From Verrucomicrobium sp. GAS474 (lineage in GTDB: Bacteria; Verrucomicrobiota; Verrucomicrobiia; Methylacidiphilales; GAS474), in the NCBI RefSeq assembly GCF_900105685.1, contig NZ_LT629781.1:186001-250000 (forward strand): 64,000 bases of DNA. The letters run 5' to 3'. Shown here one piece after another: positions 28,995-41,152 of the stretch (the stretch's first letter is position 1; each line of letters starts with the position of its first letter). The position numbers and the translations under genes were made by a program. The notes below the pieces were generated by a model. That model saw nothing but the letters and a program-made list of their open reading frames with translations. It was not told the DNA's origin and made no database searches.

Positions 28995-29112
28995 GGGGGA
29001 GGGCCATCCTACGATTGCCGGGCCGATCCGGCAAGCGGTTGCGGGTGACATTTTAGCTCCAAAAAGAATCAAAAAAGAATCGCCTTCCCCCATGGCCGAT
29101 GAGGTACGCTGA

Positions 29113-30114
29113 ATGCCGATGCCCGCCGAGGACCCCACCCAGACGCCGCCCGCGCCTTCGCTCCCATCCGAGGCCGCGTCGGTCACCGTCGCCTACCAGC
29201 TTCCCGGCCGGGCCGCCTCGCCCCAGCAGCAGCTCTTCCGCGACTGCTTCCTCGACCTCATGGAGAGCGAGGAGGCGATCCTCCCCTCGGCGGCGAGCCC
29301 CCTCGGGCGCCTCTGGCAGCTGATCCGTTCCCCCGACAGCACCCTCGACGAATGCGCCGAGGTGATCGCCCTCGATCCCGCGCTGACGGCCCGCGTCTTC
29401 CGCATCGCGAATTCCCCCCTGTACGGCGGCACCTCCTCGACGACGAAGGAGGCCGTCCTCCAGTTCGGCTATGCGCGGCTCCGCCAGTTCGTCTTCAGCG
29501 CCCAGATCATCGAACGCTTTTCCAAGATGGAGATGCCGCCCGGTTGGGAACATTTCTGGATCCGCAACGTCTTCTCCGCCCAGTTCGTCGAGCGGATCGC
29601 CGGGAAGTATTTCAAGACGACGGGATCGGAATACCTCGCCGGGATGCTCCACGACACGGGCTGGCTGATGCTCGCCTCGTTCTTCCCCGACGAGTTCCGC
29701 GCCGTGCTGGAAAGCCCGAACGAGGTGCCGCTGGAGCAGGCGGAGAAGGAGGTCTTCTCCTTCAGCCACGCCGACGCCTCCTCGCTGATCTGCGCGAAGT
29801 CCCACCTCCCCGCGCGGGTCGTCAACGCCGTCGCCGCCCACCACCATCCCCTTTCCCTTCCCGACGCCGCCACGCTGAAGAAGCCCGAGGAAAGCGAGAC
29901 CCTGCTCGCCGTCCTCCTTTTCCTCTGCGACCGCCTGGCCGACGACATCTCCCTCCCCATCGGCGGCCGCAGCACCGGCCTCGCCCCGGAAGAAGTCCTG
30001 AGCGGCCCCGAATGGGACTGGCTCGACCGCTACGGAAAGAAGCCCGAGTTCCGCGCCATCGCCGAGGAAGAGTTGGATCGGGCGTATCAGGTCGGCGCGG
30101 TGTTCCTGGCGTAA
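29113..30114 (+). CDS. HDOD domain protein
   Basis: This 333 aa protein carries an HDOD domain from about residue 58 to 265 (PLGRLWQLIRSPDSTLDECAE; LDPALTARVFRIANSPLYGG; GMLHDTGWLML; AHHHPLSL). HDOD proteins are non-catalytic HD relatives used in signalling and often linked to two-component or c-di-GMP networks. A Pro-rich N-terminal tail of about 30 residues is probably flexible. Its stop lies 55 bp from the convergent phoR gene. Its role is inferred only from the family. Confidence 0.88.
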   Translation: MPMPAEDPTQTPPAPSLPSEAASVTVAYQLPGRAASPQQQLFRDCFLDLMESEEAILPSAASPLGRLWQLIRSPDSTLDECAEVIALDPALTARVFRIANSPLYGGTSSTTKEAVLQFGYARLRQFVFSAQIIERFSKMEMPPGWEHFWIRNVFSAQFVERIAGKYFKTTGSEYLAGMLHDTGWLMLASFFPDEFRAVLESPNEVPLEQAEKEVFSFSHADASSLICAKSHLPARVVNAVAAHHHPLSLPDAATLKKPEESETLLAVLLFLCDRLADDISLPIGGRSTGLAPEEVLSGPEWDWLDRYGKKPEFRAIAEEELDRAYQVGAVFLA

Positions 30115-30169
30115 GCCGCTTCGGCTTCGCCCGCGATGGGACGCGTGCGCTTGGCCGAACCGCACTCCC

Positions 30170-31495
30170 CTACCCCTCCTCCCCCCTCGACAACGGCAGC
30201 CGCAGCACGATCGTCGTCCCCTCCCCATACTTGCTCTCCGCCCAGACCTCTCCCGCGTGCATCTGCACGATATGCTTCACGATGGAAAGACCCAACCCCG
30301 TCCCGCCCATGTCGCGGCTGCGGGCCTTGTCGACGCGGTAGAAACGCTCGAAGATGTGGGGCAGGTCGGCGGGCGGGATGCCCGGCCCCCGGTCGGCGAC
30401 CTCGATGCGGAGGCATTCCCGCTCCGGCTCGACGACGACGCGGAGGGTGATGGCGCTCCCCTCGCCCGAATACTTGATCGCATTGTCGAGGAGGTTGAAG
30501 AAGACCTGCTCCAGCCGGGAGGGATCGAACTCGATGGCGGGCACCTCGCCGGGACCGGCGTTCGCCGGGAGGACGATCGCGGCGGTCATCTTCTTGTCGG
30601 CGAGTTTCTCCTGGAAGTCGTCGACGACGTTCTGGAGGAACGGCCCGATGCGGAGGGAGACGGGATCGAGGGCGAGGCGGCGCGACTCGAGCCGGGCGAG
30701 GGTCAGGAGGTCGTCGACGAGGGCGTTGAGCCGCGTCGAGTGGCGCATCAGCGTGGCGAGGACCCGGTCGACCTCGCTGCGCGGGAGGTCGGGATGATCC
30801 ATCAGGGTCTCCAGGTACCCGCGGAAGATCGAGAGCGGGGTGCGGAGCTCATGGGAGACGTTCGCTACGAATTCCCGGCGGACCTCCTCCAGCTGCTTCA
30901 GCCGGGAGATGTCGTGGAAGATGGCGACGACCTCGCGCCCCTCGCCCCGGTCGACGGGGACGGCGCTGATGTCGAAGAACCGGGGCGGCTCCTCCGGCCC
31001 GGCGGAGTGGAAGACGATTTCCCGTTCCCGGGGCTCGCCGGTCTGGAGGGTCTCCCCGACCAGCGTGTGGACCTCGGCGACGCGGATCACCTCGAGGACG
31101 CTCCGCCCGGCGGGATTCCCCCGGACGCCGAACTGGCGGCAGAAGGCGGCGTTCGCCTCGCGGATCCGGTGGTGGGCGTCGATGACAAGGACCCCCTCGA
31201 CCATGCCGAGGAGGATCGCCCGGAGGTTCTTCTCCTCCTGCGCCCCCTGCTCCGCGATGTGGCGGTAGCGGTCGGTCAGCTGCTCCAGCGCGTTGGCGAT
31301 CCGGAGGAACGACTGGGGCACCGAAGACGAATGGCCGTGGCGGAGCGACCCCGGCTTCCGCCCCTCGGCGAGGGCGACGAGGGTCGCCTCCAGGCGGCGG
31401 GCCGGGACGATCCAGCGCCGGTGGACGCCGAACCAGACGACCCCGCCGACGCAGAGGGTGAAAAGGAGATAACCGAGGAAGGAGGCGGCGTCCAT
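30170..31495 (-). CDS. phoR: sensor histidine kinase, PhoR-like
   Basis: This 441 aa protein has one N-terminal membrane helix (residues 4-24) and a PAS domain at about 90-200. The H-box SHELRTPLS carries His215. The ATPase boxes are N (NLLDNAIKYSGEG), G1 (DRGPGIPP), F (ERFYR) and G2 (GGTGLGLSIVKHI). It lacks a periplasmic sensor domain, as typical for PhoR. It pairs with the response regulator 55 bp upstream. PhoR is the best guess from the single helix-PAS-kinase layout; no pst or pho genes are in the window to support it. Confidence 0.85.
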   Translation of the reverse strand: MDAASFLGYLLFTLCVGGVVWFGVHRRWIVPARRLEATLVALAEGRKPGSLRHGHSSSVPQSFLRIANALEQLTDRYRHIAEQGAQEEKNLRAILLGMVEGVLVIDAHHRIREANAAFCRQFGVRGNPAGRSVLEVIRVAEVHTLVGETLQTGEPREREIVFHSAGPEEPPRFFDISAVPVDRGEGREVVAIFHDISRLKQLEEVRREFVANVSHELRTPLSIFRGYLETLMDHPDLPRSEVDRVLATLMRHSTRLNALVDDLLTLARLESRRLALDPVSLRIGPFLQNVVDDFQEKLADKKMTAAIVLPANAGPGEVPAIEFDPSRLEQVFFNLLDNAIKYSGEGSAITLRVVVEPERECLRIEVADRGPGIPPADLPHIFERFYRVDKARSRDMGGTGLGLSIVKHIVQMHAGEVWAESKYGEGTTIVLRLPLSRGEEG

Positions 31496-31550
31496 GGGGG
31501 GATCCCTTGCTGCGGCCTTGGCCTTGGAATGGACCGGCGGTCAGCCAGCC

Positions 31551-35278
<3,728 letters not shown>

Positions 35279-35298
35279 CCGCTCAACCATCCAGGGCA

Positions 35299-35628
35299 AT
35301 GCCTGACGGAGGGAACCAGGTCCTTTATATGGTCAGCGATGCGGGTCGCCGCATCACCATCAAGACCATTCCCATCCTCCATCAGACGGAGAAGATCGTC
35401 CACATGGCCGAGGGGGTCTTCCTCCCCGGCAACCTCGTGGCCAAGAAGATCCTCGTGAAGGGGATCGACCCGATCCCCCGCTCCGAAGAGGAAGCCGTCC
35501 GGGTCTACATCGCCGCGATGAAGCGGGTCCATGCCGACCTGGAGCGGGAACAGGAGAACATCCTGGAACAGATCGCGCAGGCGGAAGAGATCCTGAAGGG
35601 GATTCCGCCGGCGGCCGAGGGGGCGTAG
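35299..35628 (+). CDS. small protein of unknown function downstream of gyrB
   Basis: This 109 aa protein is not recognised. It begins 20 bp after the gyrB stop, so it is probably co-transcribed. The first half is mixed strand (QVLYMVSDAGRRITIKTIP). The C-terminal third is a charged amphipathic helix that could form a coiled coil (KRVHADLEREQENILEQIAQ). It has no signal peptide or membrane helix. Codon use matches the neighbours, which supports a real gene. Confidence 0.7.
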   Translation: MPDGGNQVLYMVSDAGRRITIKTIPILHQTEKIVHMAEGVFLPGNLVAKKILVKGIDPIPRSEEEAVRVYIAAMKRVHADLEREQENILEQIAQAEEILKGIPPAAEGA

Positions 35629-36387
35629 AAGCCTTACGCTGCTTGAGAGCCCGATCTTCCTTATAGGGTCCGGTCCCGGAGGGATCGCAGCCGGTAGCCG
35701 GTGGTACCACCGGAAGGAAGCCGTTATTTCATTGCGCCCCGGAGCGGAGATCGCTTCCCGTTGGATATCGTCCGCTAGATCCCTTGTCCGCTTGGGAGGA
35801 ACAATGCGTCCGAGTGCGGACGAAGCCGGAGCGCCTTTTAGAGCGGCAAGGACGAGCTCGACCGCTCCCCTCGACGCACTGGGTGCGGAGAGGCGCGGGA
35901 GGAGTGTTCCCGGCCCCCTCAAGGAGAGGCGGCTGGGAGGAAAATGAGAGCTTCTTCTTCCCCTCGAAAATCGAGGAAAAGAAGAAAGCTGAAGACGCCG
36001 TTCAACTCAATGAGCGGAAGCCGGGAAACCCGGAGAGTCAAAAAAGGGAATTTGAAGCGAGCGACACTCGTTTAAGTCCATTTTCGCGTTTCAGGAGAAA
36101 CCCGAAAACGAACCGTAGCGTCACCCGAACGCCCATCGATCAAAAATCGATGAGCCGCCGACACCCGAAAGGAACCCGAATGGGATTCAAAAGAATCCCG
36201 GACAAACTCTTTTCGAGACACCAATCATATCCGACCGGTAGAACCAGCGGACACCCACCCTACCCCAAATGAGGTAATTTGGTTTGATTGGACAAGAACA
36301 GCAATCGGCGTTTTGCAACGCTGACCGCTTCCCCGGCAATCCCAGAATTTATTAAAAAGAAACGAATCTTATTCCACCCACTTTTCA
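35629..36387. other. long gene-free region rich in small hairpins
   Basis: About 760 bp contain no convincing gene, and the right part is clearly less GC-rich than the surroundings. I see the 16 bp palindrome CCGGTGGTACCACCGG (35698-35713) and the module GGGAGGAACAATGCGTCC (35797 on) that also flanks repeat copies B and F. There are hairpins CCGGG/CCCGG (about 36022), CATCGAT/ATCGATG (about 36134-36152) and GGGATTC/GAATCCC (about 36182-36199). ACCCGAA occurs four times (36100, 36123, 36163, 36174). No DnaA boxes were seen, so an origin is not supported. Confidence 0.5.
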
Positions 36388-36416
36388 GACTCGCCCCGGC
36401 AAGCCGGGGACGAGTC
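36388..36416 (-). terminator. hairpin terminator of the histone-like gene
   Basis: On the minus strand, just after the histone-like gene, GACTCG and CCCCGGC pair with GCCGGGG and CGAGTC around a TT loop, with one bulged T. The stem is 13 bp, but the sequence beyond it is TGAAAAG rather than a T-run. It may be an RNA-stabilising 3' end rather than a classical terminator. Confidence 0.55.
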
Positions 36417-36438
36417 CTGAAGTGAAGAGAAAGAAGAT

Positions 36439-36594
36439 TTACTTCTTCTTAACAACCTTCTTCGCGGGGGCCTTCTTCGCAGGGGCCTTCTTCGCGGGGG
36501 CGACTTTCTTGACGACCTTCTTGACGGCCTTAACGACCTTCTTGACGGCGGGTTTCTTAGCAACGGTCTTCTTCACAGCAGGTTTGGTAGCCAT
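36439..36594 (-). CDS. histone H1-like lysine-rich DNA-binding protein
   Basis: This 51 aa protein is made almost only of Lys, Ala, Val and Pro. It starts MATKPAVKKTVAKKPAVKK and contains three tandem PAKKA-type repeats before the C-terminal KKVVKKK. About 22 of 51 residues are Lys. This resembles the C-terminal tails of eukaryotic H1 and chlamydial Hc1/Hc2, which condense DNA. It has its own AT-rich upstream region, ending in a hairpin-prone GAATT/AATTC segment (about 36631-36650), and its own hairpin downstream. Its small size and low complexity make it easy to miss, but start, stop and composition are clear. Confidence 0.85.
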   Translation of the reverse strand: MATKPAVKKTVAKKPAVKKVVKAVKKVVKKVAPAKKAPAKKAPAKKVVKKK

Positions 36595-36734
36595 GGGCAG
36601 GTATATAAGAAAAAGAGAATAAAATAGGCAAGAATTATTTTATTAAATTCACTTCTTCGGTCGGCGATTAATCGCAGCGGATGAGAAATTACGGTCCGCC
36701 GCCTGTTCGTCCGCGGCACTACTTGTTCACAATC

Positions 36735-37856
36735 CTACTGAACCGGTACGCCAAAGGCAATATGCCGCGCACCCGCGGATTCACAGGCTTGGAGGACATC
36801 GATGACACGATTTTGCTTGGCTTTTGCGTTCGGGATCAGGACGACCGGCGCGTCCGAATTCTTGCCGAAAATTTCGCCCAATCTTTTTCTCAACGCGGGG
36901 AGCGCGGGATCGGTCGCCGCGTCGATCGGCATGCGGTTGAGGAAGACCTGTCCCGTCGCGTCGATCTCGATGCGGACCGCCGCGGCGTTCTCGGCGAGCT
37001 TCGCCTTCGCGCTCGCGGAGGCCGGCCCGGCGAGGCGGAGGGAGAGCTCCGATTCGGCGCCGCGGCCCGCCGCGATCACCATGAAGAAGAGGAGGAGAAC
37101 AAAGAGGAGGTCGATGAGGGGGGCGATCTGCAGGCCGAACTCGCGGTCCTCGTCGTAGCGGCGGCGCAGCGATTGGGCGCGGTAGGTGCGGGGGAGCGCG
37201 GGGAAGAGGTCGAAGGCGGCGCCCTCCGCCGTCATCAGCACCCGGTCGGCCCGCGCGCGGAAGACGTAGTAGGCGACGAAGGCGGGAATCGCGGCGAGGA
37301 GGCCGCAGGCCGTCGAGGTGAGGACGGGGCCGATCGATCCGGCGAGCGGGACGAGGGACGATTCCTCGCCCGCCCCGGCGAAGCCCGCGAAGGCGCGCAT
37401 GATCCCGACGACGGAGCCGGTGAGGCCGATGAGGGGGGCGAGGACGCCGATGAGGGAGAAGAGGAGGAGGGGGCGGCAGGCCAGGGACGACTGGCGGCGG
37501 CACGCCTCCTCGAGCCGCTCCGCCTTCGCGGCGGGATCGGAGGGACGGGGGGAGACCTCCATCTCGATCACCGTCTCGGCGACGGCGCAGAGGAAGGAGC
37601 TGCGGGGGCGGCAATAGGCGAGGGCCTCCTCGTGGCAGCCGGCCGCCAGGAGGGCGCGCAGATGGTTCCATTCCTCCTCCGGGACGATGCTGCGGGAACG
37701 GAAGCGGAGGAGGCACTCGACGGCCAGCGCCGTCGTCCCGGCGAGGAGGAGAAGGGAGATCCACGCCGTCGGCCCCGCGTGAAGCCAGAGGTCCCCGAAG
37801 GTTTCCCGCGCGGGGAGGAGGGCGCTGAGAGTCGGGGTGTCGGCAGGATCGCTCAC
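36735..37856 (-). CDS. fused ExbB/TolQ - ExbD/TolR proton-channel protein
   Basis: This 373 aa protein joins two normally separate subunits. Residues 28-50 form the first TM helix, and residues 130-198 the ExbB/TolQ core (LIGLTGSVVGIMRAF and GPVLTSTACGLLAAIPAFVAYY). Residues 240-262 are the ExbD TM helix, PLIDLLFVLLLFFM, with the proton-carrying Asp249. The rest is a periplasmic ExbD-like domain (VRIEIDATGQVFLN; VVLIPNAKAKQNRVIDVLQ). The frame is uninterrupted across the junction. No tonB, tolA or receptor gene is near. It should energise an outer-membrane or envelope process; the partner is unknown. Confidence 0.85.
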   Translation of the reverse strand: MSDPADTPTLSALLPARETFGDLWLHAGPTAWISLLLLAGTTALAVECLLRFRSRSIVPEEEWNHLRALLAAGCHEEALAYCRPRSSFLCAVAETVIEMEVSPRPSDPAAKAERLEEACRRQSSLACRPLLLFSLIGVLAPLIGLTGSVVGIMRAFAGFAGAGEESSLVPLAGSIGPVLTSTACGLLAAIPAFVAYYVFRARADRVLMTAEGAAFDLFPALPRTYRAQSLRRRYDEDREFGLQIAPLIDLLFVLLLFFMVIAAGRGAESELSLRLAGPASASAKAKLAENAAAVRIEIDATGQVFLNRMPIDAATDPALPALRKRLGEIFGKNSDAPVVLIPNAKAKQNRVIDVLQACESAGARHIAFGVPVQ

Positions 37857-37945
37857 GGGTAGTTTTGTTTAGGTCGAATCCGTATTCAGGACAAGAGTTG
37901 AAACCGCTTCGATGCGCCAGCACGAGGACGGATAGTTCCCCTCCG

Positions 37946-38031
37946 GTCTGATAGGCCTTGGTGCATGTAAGGCGCAACCCAAAAGGCCTGTCTCCCATAA
38001 GCCCGCTCTACTCCGCTGAATCTAACCTCGA
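37946..38031 (-). repeat. fragment of the second repeat subfamily (copy K)
   Basis: These 86 bp match the 5' half of copy D (21050-21141) closely, including CATAAGCCCGCTCTACTCCG and the preceding CCAAAAGGCCT region. The hairpin half is missing. It lies between the divergently arranged exbBD fusion and HD nucleotidase genes. The rest of the 260 bp gap shows nothing else. Confidence 0.75.
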
Positions 38032-38116
38032 TGGGATGCCATGGCCTGGGGAGAGATGAGGGAACCGAAGTGGCCCTCTTCTTTTCAAAAGTTCCTCTTC
38101 ACCCTACCGTCCCCGC

Positions 38117-38731
38117 ATGCCCTCACCCGTTTTCTCCTCCCCCCGCCTCGTCCGCCAGATCGCCTTCCTCGCCGAGATCGACAAGCTGAAGGAGATCCTC
38201 CGGCAGAGCGTCGTCACGACGCGGGACGGCACGATCGGGCGGCGGGAGAACTCGGCCGAGCACTCGTGGCATCTCGCGATGCTCGCCGTGGTGCTGGCGG
38301 AGCATTCCCCCGTCCCGCTCGATCTCGGGAAGATCGTCAAAATGGTCCTCGTCCACGACATCATCGAGATCGACGCCGGGGACACCTTCATCTACGACAC
38401 GGCGGGGAACGCCTCGAAGGCCGAGCGGGAACTCGCCGCCGCCGCCCGCCTCTTCCCCCTCCTCCCCGCCGACCAGGCCGCCGAGCTGCGGGCGTGGTGG
38501 GACGAGTTCGAGGCCGGAGAGAGCGCCGAGTCGAAAGCCGCCCAGGCCCTCGACCGGATGGCGGCCCTCCTCCAGAACCTCCACACCGAGGGAATCACCT
38601 GGCGGGAGCACGGCGTGACGAAGGCGCAGGTGCTGGAACGCAACGCCAAGATCGGCAAGGCATTCCCGGGGCTGTGGGAGGAAATCGTGCGCCAGATCGA
38701 TTGGGCGGAGGCGCAGGGATGGCTGGCGTGA
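38117..38731 (+). CDS. HD-domain nucleotidase, YfbR/HDDC2-like
   Basis: This 204 aa metal-dependent phosphohydrolase has the family pattern RRENSAEHSWHLAMLAV (first His), LVHDIIEIDAGDTFIYD (HD and downstream Asp/Glu), and ESKAAQALDRMAALLQN (final Asp). YfbR/HDDC2 members are 5'-deoxynucleotidases that dephosphorylate dNMPs; that activity is inferred. The stop lies 6 bp from the convergent mnmE stop. Confidence 0.88.
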   Translation: MPSPVFSSPRLVRQIAFLAEIDKLKEILRQSVVTTRDGTIGRRENSAEHSWHLAMLAVVLAEHSPVPLDLGKIVKMVLVHDIIEIDAGDTFIYDTAGNASKAERELAAAARLFPLLPADQAAELRAWWDEFEAGESAESKAAQALDRMAALLQNLHTEGITWREHGVTKAQVLERNAKIGKAFPGLWEEIVRQIDWAEAQGWLA

Positions 38732-38737
38732 CGGCCC

Positions 38738-40090
38738 CTACTTCCCGATACAAAACTTCAAGAACAACGCGTCGAGCACATCCTCGTTCGTCGTCTCCCC
38801 GACGACGGCGGCCAAGGCCGCTGCCGCTTCGCGCAGGGCGAGGCTGGTGAGCTCGGGCGGGTGCGAGGCCCCGAGCCCCTCCAAAGCCTTCCCAAAGGCC
38901 GCCTGGGCCGCGCGCAGGGCACCCTCCTGGCGCGTGTTGACGGTGAGCGGGTCGTCGTTCTCCGAAAGATTCGCGCCGAGGAGGAGGACTTCGATCCGTC
39001 GGGCGAGCTGGTCGAGGCCCGCGCCGGTGACGACGGAGACGGCGAGGTAGTCCTCGTTCTCCGGCGCGATGCCGAGGTCGGCCTTCGTGGCGACGGGGAG
39101 GATGACCTGCCCGGGATGAAGGCCCTCGGCGGGCATCGGGAAGTCGCGGGCCTCGCGCGGCACCGAGGCCTCGAAGAGGTGGAGGATGAGGTCGGCCCCC
39201 TCGGCGGCGCGGTGGGCGCGGCGGACGCCCTCGGCCTCGACGGCGTCGCCGGTCTCCCGGTGGCCCGCCGTGTCGAGGAGGCGGAGGCGGAGGGAGCCGA
39301 CGCGGGCCTCGGTCTCGATCACGTCGCGCGTCGTCCCCGGGATGGGGGAGACGATGGCGCGGTCCTCGCGGAGGAGGGCGTTGAAGAGGCTCGATTTCCC
39401 CGCGTTCGGCGCGCCGACGAGGGCGGTGGGGATGCCCTGCCGCAGGATGCGGCCCAGCGGGGCGGTGGCGATCAGGCGGGCGACCTCGGCCTCGGCCTCC
39501 CGGACGCGGGCGGCGAAGGCGGCCCCGGTCTCGGGGGAGATATCCTCGTCGGGGAAATCGATCCAGGCCTCGAGGTTCGCGAGGAGGTCGATGATCCGTT
39601 CCCGGACGCCGCCGATCCGCTCCCCGAGGCGGCCCGCCCGCATTGCCTGGGCCCCGGCGATCTCACGGTCGGTCCCGGCGGCGAGGAGGTCGCCGATCGC
39701 CTCGGCCTGGGTGAGGTCGATCTTCCCGTTGAGGAAGGCGCGGCGGGCGAATTCCCCGGCGCGGGCGGAACGGACCTCCGGCCCGAAGGCGAGGCAGGCC
39801 GCGAGGAGGCGCGAGACGAGGAGGGGATTGCCGTGGCACGAGACCTCGACGAGGTCTTCCCCCGTGAACGAATGGGGGGCCTGCCAGAACGTCAGGACGA
39901 CTTCGTCGAGGAGGCTGCCGTCGGCGGGAGAGAAGAGCTCCCGGTAATAAACCCGCTGGGGCTGCCACGGCACCGGCTTCCGCAGCAGCGTCCCGACGAC
40001 GGCGCGGGCCTCCGGCCCCGAGACGCGGATCAGGGCGAGGGCCGAGGTGCCGGGCGGCGTGGCGGGGGCGATGATCGTGTCGGGGGACAT
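38738..40090 (-). CDS. mnmE: tRNA modification GTPase MnmE
   Basis: This 450 aa protein, together with MnmG, makes the cmnm5U modification of wobble uridine. The N-terminal folate-binding domain starts MSPDTIIAPATPPGTSAL. A G domain is inserted near residue 222 (G1 GAPNAGKSS at 226-234, G3 DTAGHRETGD, G4 in VATKAD). The C-terminal CIGK with the catalytic Cys closes the chain. mnmG is not in the window. Confidence 0.98.
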   Translation of the reverse strand: MSPDTIIAPATPPGTSALALIRVSGPEARAVVGTLLRKPVPWQPQRVYYRELFSPADGSLLDEVVLTFWQAPHSFTGEDLVEVSCHGNPLLVSRLLAACLAFGPEVRSARAGEFARRAFLNGKIDLTQAEAIGDLLAAGTDREIAGAQAMRAGRLGERIGGVRERIIDLLANLEAWIDFPDEDISPETGAAFAARVREAEAEVARLIATAPLGRILRQGIPTALVGAPNAGKSSLFNALLREDRAIVSPIPGTTRDVIETEARVGSLRLRLLDTAGHRETGDAVEAEGVRRAHRAAEGADLILHLFEASVPREARDFPMPAEGLHPGQVILPVATKADLGIAPENEDYLAVSVVTGAGLDQLARRIEVLLLGANLSENDDPLTVNTRQEGALRAAQAAFGKALEGLGASHPPELTSLALREAAAALAAVVGETTNEDVLDALFLKFCIGK

Positions 40091-40137
40091 TCCCTCCCAG
40101 TCTCCTCCGGTTTCCCGACGGCTTCAAACCGGAAACG

Positions 40138-40170
40138 AAAAAACCGCGCCCCTTGCGGGACGCGGTTTTT
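40138..40170 (-). terminator. strong intrinsic terminator after the RRM gene
   Basis: The arms AAAAACCGCG and CGCGGTTTTTT surround a small inner CCCGCAAGGGG hairpin. It reads well in both directions, but by position it ends the RRM protein transcript, 29 bp after its stop, and insulates mnmE. Confidence 0.85.
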
Positions 40171-40198
40171 GGAATTCAGCGTGGAGACGCCGAAAGGC

Positions 40199-40954
40199 TT
40201 ACTCGATCGGGGGGAGCTCCTGGGTGACAGGGGCGGCCTCGATGCGGCGCTCGGACTTGGCACCGCTGACGATGAGCTGGCGGCCCATGAAGTCGGAACG
40301 GTGGAGGGTAACGACGGCCTTCTTGGCGACCTCGAGGTCGGCCATCTCGACGAAGCCGAAGCCCTTCGAGCGGTTCGAGCGGCGGTCCATGACGAGCTCG
40401 ACGTTGCGGACGCTGCCGACCTTGGAGAAGAGGTCGAAGATGTCGCTCTCGGCGGTCTCGTAGGCCAGGTTGCCGATGTAGAGGCGGGGAATCGTCACCG
40501 CATCGGGGTTGGCTTCTTCCAGCTCGGTCTTCTGCGGCTCGGCGTTGCGGGGGGCGCGGGGCTCACGCGGCTCGCGCTCTTCGCGCGGCTGGCGGGGGGC
40601 ACGCTCCTCGCGGGGCTGGCGGGGGCCGCGTTCGGAACGTTCGCCACGCTCACCGCGGGGCTCGCGCTGCTTCTGCTCTTCGGCGCGGCGGAGGGTGGGA
40701 TGCTCGGAACGGGGAGCGCGGGGCTCGCTGGAACGGGCGTCCTTCTTCTTGCCAAGGCCGAAGAGGCTCTTGATCTTGCACCAGAGGCCGCCGCCGGTCT
40801 TGGCACCGTCGCGCTTGCCGCCTTCGCGGGGGGCGCTGTCCTTGTTGAAGCTGTGGGAACGGCCGCCGCCCTGGGCGCCCTGACCGGCCTGATTGCCGCG
40901 ACCGCCGCGACGACGCCGGCGACCACCGGAACGGGGGGAATAATCGGAACTCAT
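40199..40954 (-). CDS. RRM RNA-binding protein with arginine-rich disordered N-terminus
   Basis: This 251 aa protein has a C-terminal RNA recognition motif at about residues 156-232, with RNP2 LYIGNL and RNP1 KGFGFVEM. About 150 residues before it are disordered: a Gly/Arg start (GGRRRRRGGRGNQ), a central KIKSLFGLGKKK patch and imperfect repeats of the type REERAPRQPREEREPREPR. Short bacterial RRM proteins, as in cyanobacteria, are often cold-induced; a 198 bp upstream gap with no gene could hold a leader. The tail resembles RNA-chaperone or condensate-forming proteins, but this is inference. Confidence 0.88.
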   Translation of the reverse strand: MSSDYSPRSGGRRRRRGGRGNQAGQGAQGGGRSHSFNKDSAPREGGKRDGAKTGGGLWCKIKSLFGLGKKKDARSSEPRAPRSEHPTLRRAEEQKQREPRGERGERSERGPRQPREERAPRQPREEREPREPRAPRNAEPQKTELEEANPDAVTIPRLYIGNLAYETAESDIFDLFSKVGSVRNVELVMDRRSNRSKGFGFVEMADLEVAKKAVVTLHRSDFMGRQLIVSGAKSERRIEAAPVTQELPPIE

Positions 40955-41152
40955 TGTCTTATGTTTTCTTGTGTTGGATGAAGGCCTTTTTCAAAGCCCT
41001 CTCTCAAGCCGCAGGTCAGGATGGGGAGGAGGGGAACGGGAAACCGAGGCGGGAAGGGCCGTCCGCCCGGAAGGGGCGACGGCACGGGAGGAATCCCCGC
41101 GCTCTCTCTCGCGTCGTCGGTAGTCGCGACGCGTCGTTTCGTTCTCGTTCGT

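Noticed and set aside
35784-36272. A 162-codon plus-strand frame in the long gap after gyrB
   Set aside because: It has an atypical Lys/Arg/Pro/Ser composition, covers hairpins and the ACCCGAA repeats, lacks a Shine-Dalgarno sequence and shows no codon bias like its neighbours.
35629-36438. Replication origin near gyrB
   Set aside because: The region is AT-richer and lies near gyrB, but no DnaA boxes, dnaA, dnaN or recF are present.
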